61,188 nt of DNA from assembly GCF_007713735.2 (NCBI RefSeq), contig NZ_VMNW02000049.1, forward strand, positions 1 through 61,188, written 5' to 3'. The notes under the pieces were generated by a model, which was not told the origin of the DNA, did not search any database, and saw only the letters and a list, made by a program, of their open reading frames with translations. Below are positions 18,434-26,932 of this stretch, piece after piece. How positions within the stretch are numbered: the stretch's first letter is position 1; every line of letters starts with the position of its first letter. The position numbers and the translations under genes are program-made. Origin of the DNA: Amycolatopsis acidicola. GTDB taxonomy: Bacteria; Actinomycetota; Actinomycetes; Mycobacteriales; Pseudonocardiaceae.

Positions 18434-20287
18434 CTACAGGTAGTGGCGCTGGGTCCGCTTGAGCGCGGCGTAGGTTTCGCGGGCCTTGGCGGTGGATTCG
18501 AGTTCGGACACCTCGCTGACCGGCACGTCCCACCACGCCGAGCCGGGCGGGTTCGGGCCGTACGGATCGGTTTCCACGTGCACGACGGTGGTCGTGGAGT
18601 TCGCCTTGGCCTGGGCGATCGCGGTGCTGAACTCGTCCACAGTGGACGCCGTGAGCACTTCGGCGCCGAGGCTCGCGGCGTTGGCCGCGAGGTCCACCGG
18701 CAGCTTCCCGCCGTCGAGCAGCCCGGTTTCGCTCCGATACCGGTACGAGGTGCCGAACCGTTGGGAGCCAAGGGATTCCGAGAGCGAGCCGATGGACGCG
18801 AAGCCGTGGTTCTGGACCAGCACGATGATCACCTTGAGCCGCTCGGCGATCAGCGTGACGATCTCCTGCGCCATCATCAGGTACGAGCCGTCGCCGACCA
18901 GCACGACGACCTCGCGGTCGGGTGCGGCCAGCTTCGCGCCGACGCCGGCGGCCACCTCGTAGCCCATGCACGAGTAGGCGTACTCGACGTGGTAGGCCTT
19001 GGGATCCCTTGCGCGCCAAAGCATCTGCAGGTCGCCGGGCATCGAACCGGCCGCGTTGAGCACCACGTCGCGGTCGTCCAACGCGGCGTTGAGGGCGCCG
19101 AGGATCTCGGTCTGCGCGGGTAGCGGGCCGTGGCCGAGCGTGAAGCACTCGTCGGCCTTGCGGTTCCATTCGTCGGCCAGCCTCCGGACGCGCGACCGGT
19201 ACGACTCGTCCACCTGCCACCCGCGCAAAGCCTTGTGCAGCGAGGTGATTCCGAGCCGCGCATCGGCGAGCAGCGTTTCCGCCGAGTGCTTCGCCGCGTC
19301 GAGGCGGGCCACGTTGAGATTGACGAACCGCACGTCCGGGTTGCCGAACACGGTGTGCGAGGCGGTGGTGAAGTCGGAGTAGCGGGTGCCGATGCCCAGC
19401 ACCACGTCCGCCTCCGCGGCCAGTGCGTTCGCCGCCGACGTGCCGGTGGAGCCCAGGCCGCCGACCGCGCACGGGTGGTCCCACGGAACGGCGCCCTTGC
19501 CGGCGTGGGTGTCGGCGACCGGGATGCCGGTGGCCTCGGCGAACTCCCGCAGCACCTGCCCGGCTTCGGAGTACACCACGCCGCCACCGGCCACGATCAG
19601 TGGGGTTTCGGCTCCCCGCACCAGTTCTACCGCGCGAGCGAGCGCAGCTTCTTCGGGCGCGGGCCTGCCGATGTGCCAGACCCGGCGGCGGAAGAACTCG
19701 TCGGGCCAGTCGTAAGCCTCGGCTTGCACGTCCTGCGGCAGCGCGAGGGTGACCGCGCCGGTCTCGGCCGGATCGGTGAGCACGCGCATCGCGGCCAGTG
19801 CGGCCGGAATGAGCTGCTCCGGGCGGCTGATCCGGTTGAAGTACTTCGACACCGGGCGGAAAGCGTCGTTCACCGACACGTCGCCGCCGCGGGTGTCCTC
19901 CAGTTGCTGCAGCACGGGGTCGGGGACGCGGGTGGCGAACACGTCGCTCGGCAGCAGCAGCACCGGCAGCCGGTTCGTCGTCGCGAGCGCCGCGCCAGTG
20001 ATCATGTTCGTCGAGCCGGGCCCGGTGGAAGCGGTGCACGCGAAGGCCTGCAAGCGGTTGCGCATCTTGGCGAACGCGGCCGACGCGTGCACCTGGCCCT
20101 GCTCGTTGCGCGCCAAGTAGTACGGCATTTCCCGCGGGTACTGCACCAGCGCCTGCCCGATGCCCGCGACGTTGCCGTGCCCGAAGATCCCCCACATCGC
20201 CGGGATGAACCGCTGCTCGACGCCGTCGCGCTCGGAGTACTGCGCCGCGAGGAAGCGGACGAGCGCCTGTGCCGTGGTGAGTCTCAT
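18434..20287 (-). CDS. iolD: 3D-(3,5/4)-trihydroxycyclohexane-1,2-dione hydrolase
   Basis: The 617-residue ThDP-dependent enzyme opens the inositol-derived ring to 5-deoxy-glucuronate. It shows the three domains of the acetolactate synthase superfamily, with AFACTASTGPGSTNM in the first, GGGVVYSEAG in the middle and the ThDP/Mg site VVLVGDGSYLMM in the last. ATG 20287 overlaps the iolB stop by four bases. The open frame continues upstream only as shadow of iolB. Confidence 0.95.
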   Translation of the reverse strand: MRLTTAQALVRFLAAQYSERDGVEQRFIPAMWGIFGHGNVAGIGQALVQYPREMPYYLARNEQGQVHASAAFAKMRNRLQAFACTASTGPGSTNMITGAALATTNRLPVLLLPSDVFATRVPDPVLQQLEDTRGGDVSVNDAFRPVSKYFNRISRPEQLIPAALAAMRVLTDPAETGAVTLALPQDVQAEAYDWPDEFFRRRVWHIGRPAPEEAALARAVELVRGAETPLIVAGGGVVYSEAGQVLREFAEATGIPVADTHAGKGAVPWDHPCAVGGLGSTGTSAANALAAEADVVLGIGTRYSDFTTASHTVFGNPDVRFVNLNVARLDAAKHSAETLLADARLGITSLHKALRGWQVDESYRSRVRRLADEWNRKADECFTLGHGPLPAQTEILGALNAALDDRDVVLNAAGSMPGDLQMLWRARDPKAYHVEYAYSCMGYEVAAGVGAKLAAPDREVVVLVGDGSYLMMAQEIVTLIAERLKVIIVLVQNHGFASIGSLSESLGSQRFGTSYRYRSETGLLDGGKLPVDLAANAASLGAEVLTASTVDEFSTAIAQAKANSTTTVVHVETDPYGPNPPGSAWWDVPVSEVSELESTAKARETYAALKRTQRHYL

Positions 20288-21123
20288 CGGTCGCTCCCGA
20301 AGGGCAGGCGCGGGTCGACGTCCTGGGCTTCCCAGGTCTGGCGGACCCAGCCGTGCGCGGGGTCGTCGCAGATCAGCCAGGCCCTGTCCGGCCCGGGCCC
20401 GGCCATGACGTTGAGGTAGTAGAGGTCGTAGCCGGGCGCGGCCATCGACGGGCCGTGCCAGCCGTGCGGGATCAGCACCACGTCGCCGCCGCGCACCTCG
20501 GCGAGCACGTCGATCGGACGTTCTCCGGTGCCGTAAACACGCTGGTAGCCCATGCCTTCGCGAGCGACTTCGAAGTAGTAGATCTCCTCCAGTTCGCTCT
20601 CGTCCTCGCGCGCCTCGTCGTGCTTGTGTGGCGGGTAGGACGACCAGTTGCCGCCCGGCGTCAGCACCTCGCACACCAGCAGCCGATCGGCCTCGAAGGT
20701 GTCGGGCAGGCAGTAGTTGTTCACCTGGCGACTGCAGTTGCCCGCGCCGCGCAGCTCCGACGGCGTCTTGTCCGCGGGCTGATAGCGAGCGGGGAGCTTC
20801 ACTTCGGTTTTCGCCGCAGGCAGGGCGATTCGGCCGCTGCCGGTGAGCGTGGCTTCGGTTTCCCTTGGCAGGTAAGCGAAATCGGTTACGGCGTCGAACA
20901 CCCCGGCGCGGCCGGTGAGGTCGAACGTCTCCCCGTCCACGGCCACCGTGCAGCGGCCGGACAGTGGTAGCACGAGGCTCTCGAACTCGCCGGTGGTCAC
21001 GGTTTCGGTGCCGTCGAGTTCGAGGATGCGCAGCCCCGAGTAGCCCCAGCCCGCGGATTCAGGCGTGATCACCGCGCTGAACGGCTTTTCGGCGGTGCTG
21101 CCCGCCGGGCGATACAGGTTCAT
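20284..21123 (-). CDS. iolB: 5-deoxy-glucuronate isomerase
   Basis: The 279-residue double cupin converts 5-deoxy-glucuronate to 2-deoxy-5-keto-gluconate. Metal-binding cupin motifs are clear in SSYPPHKHDE and EEIYYF, with IPHGWHGP in the second barrel half. It starts at ATG 21123 and overlaps both neighbours by four bases, consistent with strict coupling in the iol operon. Confidence 0.95.
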   Translation of the reverse strand: MNLYRPAGSTAEKPFSAVITPESAGWGYSGLRILELDGTETVTTGEFESLVLPLSGRCTVAVDGETFDLTGRAGVFDAVTDFAYLPRETEATLTGSGRIALPAAKTEVKLPARYQPADKTPSELRGAGNCSRQVNNYCLPDTFEADRLLVCEVLTPGGNWSSYPPHKHDEAREDESELEEIYYFEVAREGMGYQRVYGTGERPIDVLAEVRGGDVVLIPHGWHGPSMAAPGYDLYYLNVMAGPGPDRAWLICDDPAHGWVRQTWEAQDVDPRLPFGSDR

Positions 21124-21989
21124 AGCAACCCCACTGCCGTGTCGACTGCCTTGGCGACATCTCCGTCGTGCGGGTAGAGCAGTGAACGCCCCACCACAAG
21201 CCCCTGCGCGGTCGGGAGGGAAAGCGCTTTCTGCCAGGACGCGTAGGCCGTGTCGACGTCCGCGACCTCGCCGCCGAGCAGCACCGCGGGCAACGTCGAC
21301 GAGGCCAGCACGCGCTCCATGTCCTCGACGACGGGCAGCTTCAGCCAGGTGTACGCCGAGGTCCGGCCGAGCCCGGAGGCGATGGTGACCGAGCGGATCA
21401 CCGCCTCCGACGACAGGTCGTTGACGAGCTTCCCGTCCACCCAGCGGGACAGGAACGGCTCCACCATCGCGATGAGGCGTCGCCGCGCCAACTCGTTCAC
21501 CGCCTTCGCGGAATCGGCGAGCACACCCGGGGTGTGGAGGTCGTCCAGCGCGATGCGGGTGAGCATCTTGCCGCCGTCGAACCGCATCGCCTCGATGGTT
21601 TCCGCGTCGTAGCAGGCGAACCGGTCGTCGATCTCGAAGCTCGACCCGGCCAGCCCGGTGCGGTTCATCGAACCGAACACACTCTTGCCCTCGAGCACGC
21701 CCAGCAACAGCAGGTCCTCGAGGATGTCCGCGGTGGCCAGCACCCCTGTCACGCCAGGACGTTCGAGCGCGAGGCACAGCCTGTCCAGCAGCTCGCCGCG
21801 GTCGGCCATCGCGAGCGGGGCGGCGCCGATCTTGTTCGCGCCGCGCGCCGGATGGTCCGCCGCGATGATCATCAGACGACCGTGCGGGCCGAACAACGAC
21901 CGCGGCCTGGTCCGCCGCGCCGCCGCCTCGGCGATCGCCTCCGGCCGCCGGACCCGCTGCCGGACGATCGCCGCCACCCTGTCAGACAC
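21120..21989 (-). CDS. Cgl0159-type (beta/alpha)8 aldolase of the inositol operon
   Basis: The 289-residue protein belongs to a DeoC/LacD-like barrel family known from the Corynebacterium glutamicum iol cluster as Cgl0159. It begins at GTG 21989, eight bases inside iolC, behind a GGGAG site. Barrel landmarks are LMIIAADHPARGANK, GVLATADILEDLLLLG and LLGGEVAD. By position it is the best candidate to cleave 2-deoxy-5-keto-gluconate-6-phosphate, the step done by IolJ in Bacillus. That role is inferred from the operon. Confidence 0.82.
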   Translation of the reverse strand: MSDRVAAIVRQRVRRPEAIAEAAARRTRPRSLFGPHGRLMIIAADHPARGANKIGAAPLAMADRGELLDRLCLALERPGVTGVLATADILEDLLLLGVLEGKSVFGSMNRTGLAGSSFEIDDRFACYDAETIEAMRFDGGKMLTRIALDDLHTPGVLADSAKAVNELARRRLIAMVEPFLSRWVDGKLVNDLSSEAVIRSVTIASGLGRTSAYTWLKLPVVEDMERVLASSTLPAVLLGGEVADVDTAYASWQKALSLPTAQGLVVGRSLLYPHDGDVAKAVDTAVGLL

Positions 21990-22935
21990 CCTGTGCTTCT
22001 CCCAGTTTCCCGAGCACCTGCGCTTGCGTCGGCATGGCGTCCGAGCAGGCGATCTGCCCGGCCACGTACGCGCCGGCGGCATTGGCGAAGCGCATGATGC
22101 GCGCGGTCTCCCAGCCCGCCAGCAGCCCGTGGCACAGCGCGCCGCCGAACGCGTCACCGGCGCCGAGGCCGTTCACCACCTCCACCGGCACCGGCGGCAC
22201 CTCGACCTCACCGGAGTCGTCCACCGCGAGCACGCCCTTCGGCCCCTGCTTGACGACGGCGAGCTGAACTCCCTTGTCCCGCAACGCTTTCGCCGCCTCG
22301 CGAGGATCGCGTGTGCCGACGGCCGTGTCGCACTCGTCGAGGTTGCCCACCGCCACCGTCACGTGGTCGAGCGCCTGTCGCACCCAGCCGCGCGCCTGCT
22401 CTCGGGAGTCCCAGAACATCGGCCGGTAGTCGAGGTCCAGCACCGTGATTCCGTTGCGGCCCCTGGCTTTCAGCGCTTCGAGCGTGCTGGACCGGCTGGG
22501 CTCGGCGGACAGGCCGGTCACCGTGACCCAGAAGATCTTCGCGTCCCGCACGGCGTCGTGGTCGAAGTCCTCCGGGTGCAGGTCGAGGTCCGGCGCCTTC
22601 GGGAAACGGTAGAAGTAAAGGGGAAAGTCGTCCGGTGGGAAGATTTCGCAGAACGTGACCGGGGTCGGCAGGTGTTCGCTGGTGCCGACGAACCGGTCGT
22701 CGACGCCGTAGCCGCGCAGGGCCCGGCGGATGAAGCGGCCGAACGGGTCGGCGCCGGTCTTGGTCACCACCGCGCTGCGCAGCCCGTACCGCGCCGCCGC
22801 GACGGCGACGTTCGTGGCCGAGCCGCCGAGGTACTTGCCGAAGGTCTCCACGTCCTCCAGCCCGACGCCCGTCCGCAGCGGGTAGATGTCCACTCCGATC
22901 CGGCCCGCGGTGACGAGGTCGAAGCTGCGGACCAC
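21982..22935 (-). CDS. iolC: 5-dehydro-2-deoxygluconokinase
   Basis: The 317-residue PfkB-family sugar kinase phosphorylates 2-deoxy-5-keto-gluconate. The N-terminal GG motif (GKYLGGSATNVAVAAA) and the C-terminal NGLGAGDAFGGALCHG with the catalytic Asp are intact. GTG 22935 was preferred to ATG 22950 because the intervening codons contain the GGAGGT ribosome site. It is the first gene of the operon, with paired 12-mers just upstream. Confidence 0.93.
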   Translation of the reverse strand: MVRSFDLVTAGRIGVDIYPLRTGVGLEDVETFGKYLGGSATNVAVAAARYGLRSAVVTKTGADPFGRFIRRALRGYGVDDRFVGTSEHLPTPVTFCEIFPPDDFPLYFYRFPKAPDLDLHPEDFDHDAVRDAKIFWVTVTGLSAEPSRSSTLEALKARGRNGITVLDLDYRPMFWDSREQARGWVRQALDHVTVAVGNLDECDTAVGTRDPREAAKALRDKGVQLAVVKQGPKGVLAVDDSGEVEVPPVPVEVVNGLGAGDAFGGALCHGLLAGWETARIMRFANAAGAYVAGQIACSDAMPTQAQVLGKLGEAQGV

Positions 22936-22952
22936 GGCACACCTCCGCATGT

Positions 22953-22977
22953 TAGCGCGCTCTACTAGCGCGCTCTA
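22953..22977. promoter_or_regulatory. Paired 12-bp direct repeats at the iol promoter
   Basis: TAGCGCGCTCTA occurs at 22953-22964 and again at 22966-22977, separated by one base, 18 to 42 bases upstream of iolC. The core GCGC and the flanking CTAG/CTCTAG give partial dyad symmetry. This looks like a tandem operator for an inositol regulator encoded elsewhere. Confidence 0.7.
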
Positions 22978-23027
22978 GTCTCCGTACTATGGAGGCCGCT
23001 TCGGGTTGATGTCAACCGGGCTTCGGG

Positions 23028-23300
23028 TTACACGGGCTGCAGGGCCGAATCCGTCTGAGGCGGTGGAAGGATGTCGCTTCCGGAACCGGGCCCGAGCTGC
23101 GTCCACAGCACGACCTCGCCGCCGCGGGTGGCGCCCGCCCCGGCGACCGGCGCCTGCGCGACGACCACGCCCGGCTGCGGCGACGCCTCGCCGTCCGGCC
23201 CGCGTGGGACCAGCCCGGCGCGGCGGACGATGTCGCACGCGTCCTCGGTGCCCAAGCCGATCACATCGGGCACCTCGGTCACCGGACGACGTCCGCGCAT
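23028..23300 (-). CDS. Small single-PASTA-domain protein
   Basis: The 90-residue protein contains one PASTA-like unit (VPDVIGLGTEDACDIVRRAG, then PGVVVAQAPVAG and VVLW), the domain used by Ser/Thr kinases and penicillin-binding proteins to bind muropeptides. There is no signal peptide or membrane segment, so its location is unclear. It reads toward iolC but is separated by the operator region, so it is probably not part of that operon. The much longer open frame upstream of ATG 23300 is shadow sequence. Confidence 0.75.
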   Translation of the reverse strand: MRGRRPVTEVPDVIGLGTEDACDIVRRAGLVPRGPDGEASPQPGVVVAQAPVAGAGATRGGEVVLWTQLGPGSGSDILPPPQTDSALQPV

Positions 23301-23364
23301 ACCTTCGAGTTTAGAACGCCGCGACCGGGTAGCCAGGAATGTCAGCCCCTGGAAGGAGGCCGTC

Positions 23365-23499
23365 ATGGTGCACCCCGTGCCACCCGGCCCTGACCCGCTG
23401 CCAGACCCGGGACCAGGGCCGATACCGACGCCGGAGCCACCCGTGCCCCCGTCGCCGCCGGAGCCACCGCCGCCGGACCCGCCACCGCCGCCGGGGTGA
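23365..23499 (+). CDS. Proline-rich 44-residue peptide
   Basis: ATG 23365 follows an excellent ribosome site (AAGGAGG, spacing five). The product begins MVHPVPPGPDPLP and has 26 prolines in 44 residues, including runs of four and five Pro near the C-terminus. Only Asp, Glu, Gly, Thr, Ser, Leu, Ile and Val interrupt them. It starts 64 bases from the divergent PASTA gene and ends four bases before the convergent hydrolase stop. The composition could be a chance effect of CCG repeats, but the ribosome site argues for translation. Function unknown. Confidence 0.55.
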   Translation: MVHPVPPGPDPLPDPGPGPIPTPEPPVPPSPPEPPPPDPPPPPG

Positions 23500-23503
23500 G
23501 CGA

Positions 23504-24178
23504 TCACCCCGCCGTGAGCACCTCGACCAGCCGGTCCGGCTCCGTCACCAGCACGTCGTGCCCGGACGCGATTTCGACCGCCGGCCAGCCGAATTCGGCT
23601 GCCCAGGCGCCGAACGGGATCTTGGTGTTGGGCACGCACAACACCGCCTGACAGGGGATTTCCTCGACCGCGCCGGTGAGTTCGGTGGGCTCGGCGAAAG
23701 TGAGCCGCGGCTGCGGGGTCATCCTCGACTCCACCCACCGCACGTCCTCGGGCTCGGTCACACCGACGTTCGCGGCCCGTGCCACCGCGATGATCCCGTC
23801 GGTCGTCAGCTTGTCGATCCAGGCACGGAAACCGGCCGGGGCGCGGCTGTCCATCGACTCGCCGTCGCGCCCCACCCAGCCGTCGACCAGCACGATCCGC
23901 CGCACCTTGCCCGGCTGGCGGTCGGCCGCCTCGCGCACCACGAAACCGCCGTAGCTGTGCCCGACGAGCACCACGTCGTCGAGGCTTTCGAGGAGCGACG
24001 CGAGCTCCGTGGCGTGCCGGCGCAGGCCGATCTCCGGGCTCAGCCCGTCCGCGCGATCGCCGAGACCGGCGAGGTCGGGGGTGTGCACCTCGTGGCCCTG
24101 CGCGCGGAGCTTCGCCGCCACGCGCTCCCAGGCCCAGCCGCCGTGCCAGGCCCCGTGCACCAGAACATACGTCGTCAT
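23504..24178 (-). CDS. Alpha/beta hydrolase
   Basis: The 224-residue protein begins MTTYVLVHGAWHGGW, the oxyanion-hole region of EstC/salicylate-esterase-like hydrolases. The nucleophile Ser75 is in VGHSYGG and the C-terminal His in ASGHDVLV. A GGAGTGGGGGA run precedes ATG 24178. It is cytoplasmic and stands alone between convergent and divergent neighbours. The substrate is unknown. Confidence 0.88.
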   Translation of the reverse strand: MTTYVLVHGAWHGGWAWERVAAKLRAQGHEVHTPDLAGLGDRADGLSPEIGLRRHATELASLLESLDDVVLVGHSYGGFVVREAADRQPGKVRRIVLVDGWVGRDGESMDSRAPAGFRAWIDKLTTDGIIAVARAANVGVTEPEDVRWVESRMTPQPRLTFAEPTELTGAVEEIPCQAVLCVPNTKIPFGAWAAEFGWPAVEIASGHDVLVTEPDRLVEVLTAG

Positions 24179-24249
24179 TCCCCCACTCCACACGATCGAA
24201 CCGTTCCTCGGCAAAACCGGTGTATCAGGCATCTTGATACGGTCCGGAA

Positions 24250-26188
24250 GTGCGATCAAGGTACCGGCCGGAACTGCAGGGACTACGGGCACTCGCGTGC
24301 GTCCTGGTGGTGGTCTACCACGTCTGGCTGGGCCGGATTTCCGGCGGCGTGGACGTGTTCTTCCTGGTCTCCGGCTTCCTGATCACCGGACAGCTGGTCC
24401 GCGCCGGCGTCCGCGGCCGCATCGCGCTGCGGGCGACCTGGGGCCGGATGATCAAACGGCTGTTCCCCGCCGCACTCACCGTGTTACTGGTCGTGGCCGC
24501 CGCGAGCGTGGTGTTGCTGCCGCAGGCGCGCTGGCTGCAGACGATCCGCGAGGTGCTCGCGTCCGCGCTCTACCTGGAGAACTGGCGGCTGGCGGCGGAC
24601 TCGGCCGACTACTTCGCGCAGCACGACGCCGCCAGCGTGGTGCAGCATTTCTGGTCGCTGGCGATCCAGGGCCAGTTCTACGTCGTCTGGCCGCTGCTGT
24701 TCGCCTTCGTCTTCTGGGCGCGGCTGCGGCCGGTGTTCGTGCTGGCCGTCCTGTTCGCCGGCTCGCTCGCGTTCTCGATCTGGCTGACCGCGGTGAACCA
24801 GCCGCTGGCGTACTTCCACTCGCTGACCCGCGTGTGGGAGTTCGCCCTCGGCGGGCTGCTGGCGCTGGCGATCGACCGGATCGTGCTGCCGCACCTCGCG
24901 CAGGTTTTGGTCGCCTGGCTCGGGATCATCGGGCTCGTCTCGTGCGGGCTGGTGTTCCAGGTGGGCACCGTCTTCCCCGGTTTCGTCGCGCTCTGGCCGA
25001 CCCTGTCCGCGGCGCTGGTGCTGCTCGGCGGTGGCGCGGAGCGGGTGCTGTCCACGAGGCCGCTGAAGTACGTGGGAAACCTCAGTTTCTCGCTCTACCT
25101 GTGGCATTGGCCGGTGCTCGTGTTCTACCTCGTCGTCCGCGAGCGGGCCGAGGTCGGCCTGCTGGGCGGCGCGTTCGTGATCGGCCTGTCGGCGCTGCTG
25201 GCCGTCGCGACCTACCACTTGATCGAGAACCCGGTCCGGCTGACGAACTGGGGTGCGTACCGGTTCGCGGCCGTCGCGATGCTGCCGCTGGCCGCGGTGC
25301 TCGGCGGCTGGCAGCTGTACGGCACGGGTGCACACGATCCCGGTCGGCGACCGCGACCATCCCGGGGCGATGTCGCGCACCGCGGGCTTCGAGTACGACG
25401 GCGCGCCCGACGCACCGCTCGCGCCGTCGTTCATCTCGCTGCCGGAGGACTGGGCCTGGATCGACAACTGCGAGGACTCGCCCCGCGGCGCGGAACTGCA
25501 GGTGTGCCGGACCGAAAGCGACGAGCCGGAACGCCGCATCGTCATCGTCGGCGACTCGCATCCGACGCAGTTCATCGCGGCGCTGGAGCCGATCGCGCAG
25601 CGGCGGAACTGGCAGCTGATCGTGATGTCGCGCGGCGGCTGCCCGTTCTCCGTCGACTCCGAGATCGTGCCCGACGACGCCGCCTGCCGGGACTGGAACG
25701 CCGCGGCCGCCGACGAGATCATCGACCTGCAGCCGGACGCCGTGTTCACCACCGCGACGCGCGAGGTCAGGGTCGGGCTGACCGAGTACACCCCGCCAGG
25801 TTTCGTTGCCCAGTGGCAGAAACTGGACCAGGCGAACATCCCGGTGTTCGCCGTGCGCGACAACCCGCGCTACGACTTCGATCCTTCGGCGTGCGCGGAG
25901 ACCAACGGCCAGGACGCCCCCGAATGCGCGACGGCCAGGGCGGACCTGCTGGCGCCGGAAGCCCCGTACACACAGCTCGACGACGTCCCGCCGAACGTGT
26001 CCTTCGGGGACTTCAGCGACTACTACTGCACGGCCGACGTCTGCCCGCCGGTGCTCGGGAACGTGTTGATATACCTGGACAACAACCACGTCAGCGCGAC
26101 CTACCTGAGCACGATGTCGTCCATTGTGGAGCGTGCGCTGGACACCGCGCTCGGCTGGCCGGAGCCCGACGCCCCCGAGCCCGCATAG
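24250..26188 (+). pseudogene. OafA-type acyltransferase with C-terminal SGNH domain, frameshifted
   Basis: The first part (GTG 24250) is an acyltransferase-3 membrane domain of about ten helices with VVVYHVW, GGVDVFFLVSGFLI and SLYLWHWP. The second part, in the next frame, is an SGNH hydrolase-like domain with VIVGDSHPTQF and YLDNNHVS. The frames meet near the GGG at 25326-25328. Removing one G gives a continuous protein of about 645 residues (GTVHTIPVGDRDHPG across the joint). The whole enzyme would O-acetylate a surface polysaccharide, taking the acyl group across the membrane. A sequencing error is as likely as a true mutation. As it stands, frame one runs on as nonsense into the convergent gene. 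Confidence 0.8.
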
Positions 26189-26199
26189 CCCCGGCTGCT

Positions 26200-26271
26200 G
26201 TGTTGGCCCCTCCCGCTGGCGTGTTGGCCGCTGGCGCGCGTGTGTTGGCCCCTCCCGTCGGTGTGTTGGCC
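26200..26271. repeat. Four-copy 21-bp tandem repeat (GTGTTGGCC core)
   Basis: GTGTTGGCC occurs at 26200, 26221, 26242 and 26263, exactly 21 bases apart, alternating between a CCTCCC-type and a GCTGGCG-type spacer. The array fills the 85-base gap between the acyltransferase stop and the convergent gene. Core and period match the patch at 11621-11897. Confidence 0.9.
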
Positions 26272-26273
26272 GC

Positions 26274-26837
26274 TCAGCGCAGGCACTGCTCCAGCGTGTC
26301 GATGAGCTGGAACGGCGGCGCGTCCAGTTCGGCGATCTCGGCCGCGGGCAGCTTCTCGTCGTTGATCAGGCACGGGTTGCTGACCTGGGCGAGCAGCGGC
26401 TGACCGTCGGTGGTCTGCGTCAGATACAGCGCCGTCTCGTCGACGAGGCGCGCGATCGTGGTGCAGTTCAGCTCCGGGTTGGAGCTCGCGAACCTGGCGC
26501 CGGTGCCGAGGTACAGCGCGTCCTCGTCGGCGTCGACCTCACGCCAGCTCTGGTCGGCGCCTTCGGTCCGGCGCGGGTCGAGGTCGGCGGCCTTGAGCGC
26601 TTCGACAGCGGTACGGGTCAGCTCGGGGAGTTCGAGGGAGAAGTCCGCGGGCTGGCTGGTCTCATAGATCGCGAACCGGCTGCTGCCCTCGGCGGGCGGG
26701 AGCAGGAAAAGATGCAGGAGAGAGGTGGTGGCCGGGGCTTCGCAACCGGCCCGGATGAGCTGGCGGAGCACGATACCTCGGAAACGGGCGGCCTTCTGCT
26801 CGTCGAATGCGGCCAGCTGCGCGGTCAAGGTTTTCAT
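26274..26837 (-). CDS. Hypothetical protein, 187 residues
   Basis: The product is acidic and soluble, begins MKTLTAQLAAFDEQKAARFR and contains two Cys (CEAP and NCTT) plus a C-terminal EQCLR. No signal peptide, membrane segment or known motif is visible. Codon use matches the neighbours, which supports it as a real gene. I cannot assign a function. It ends inside the edge of the 21-bp repeat patch. Confidence 0.7.
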   Translation of the reverse strand: MKTLTAQLAAFDEQKAARFRGIVLRQLIRAGCEAPATTSLLHLFLLPPAEGSSRFAIYETSQPADFSLELPELTRTAVEALKAADLDPRRTEGADQSWREVDADEDALYLGTGARFASSNPELNCTTIARLVDETALYLTQTTDGQPLLAQVSNPCLINDEKLPAAEIAELDAPPFQLIDTLEQCLR

Positions 26838-26932
26838 GACACCGTCTCTTGATCTGAACTGTTTTCCGGGCGGAAGGCGGATGGTAGCCCACCCGTGGCA
26901 GGGCTACTGACGGCTGTTCACGCGAACCGCTC

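Noticed and set aside
16482..20195. A 1237-codon continuous frame linking iolG to antisense-like sequence
   Set aside because: Only the first 334 residues from ATG 17486 are iolG. The rest is Arg/Ala-rich shadow of iolE and iolD in another frame.
23440..23500. CCG/CCA triplet repeat as a microsatellite
   Set aside because: The triplets are in frame with a well-initiated proline-rich ORF, and interruptions follow codon boundaries.
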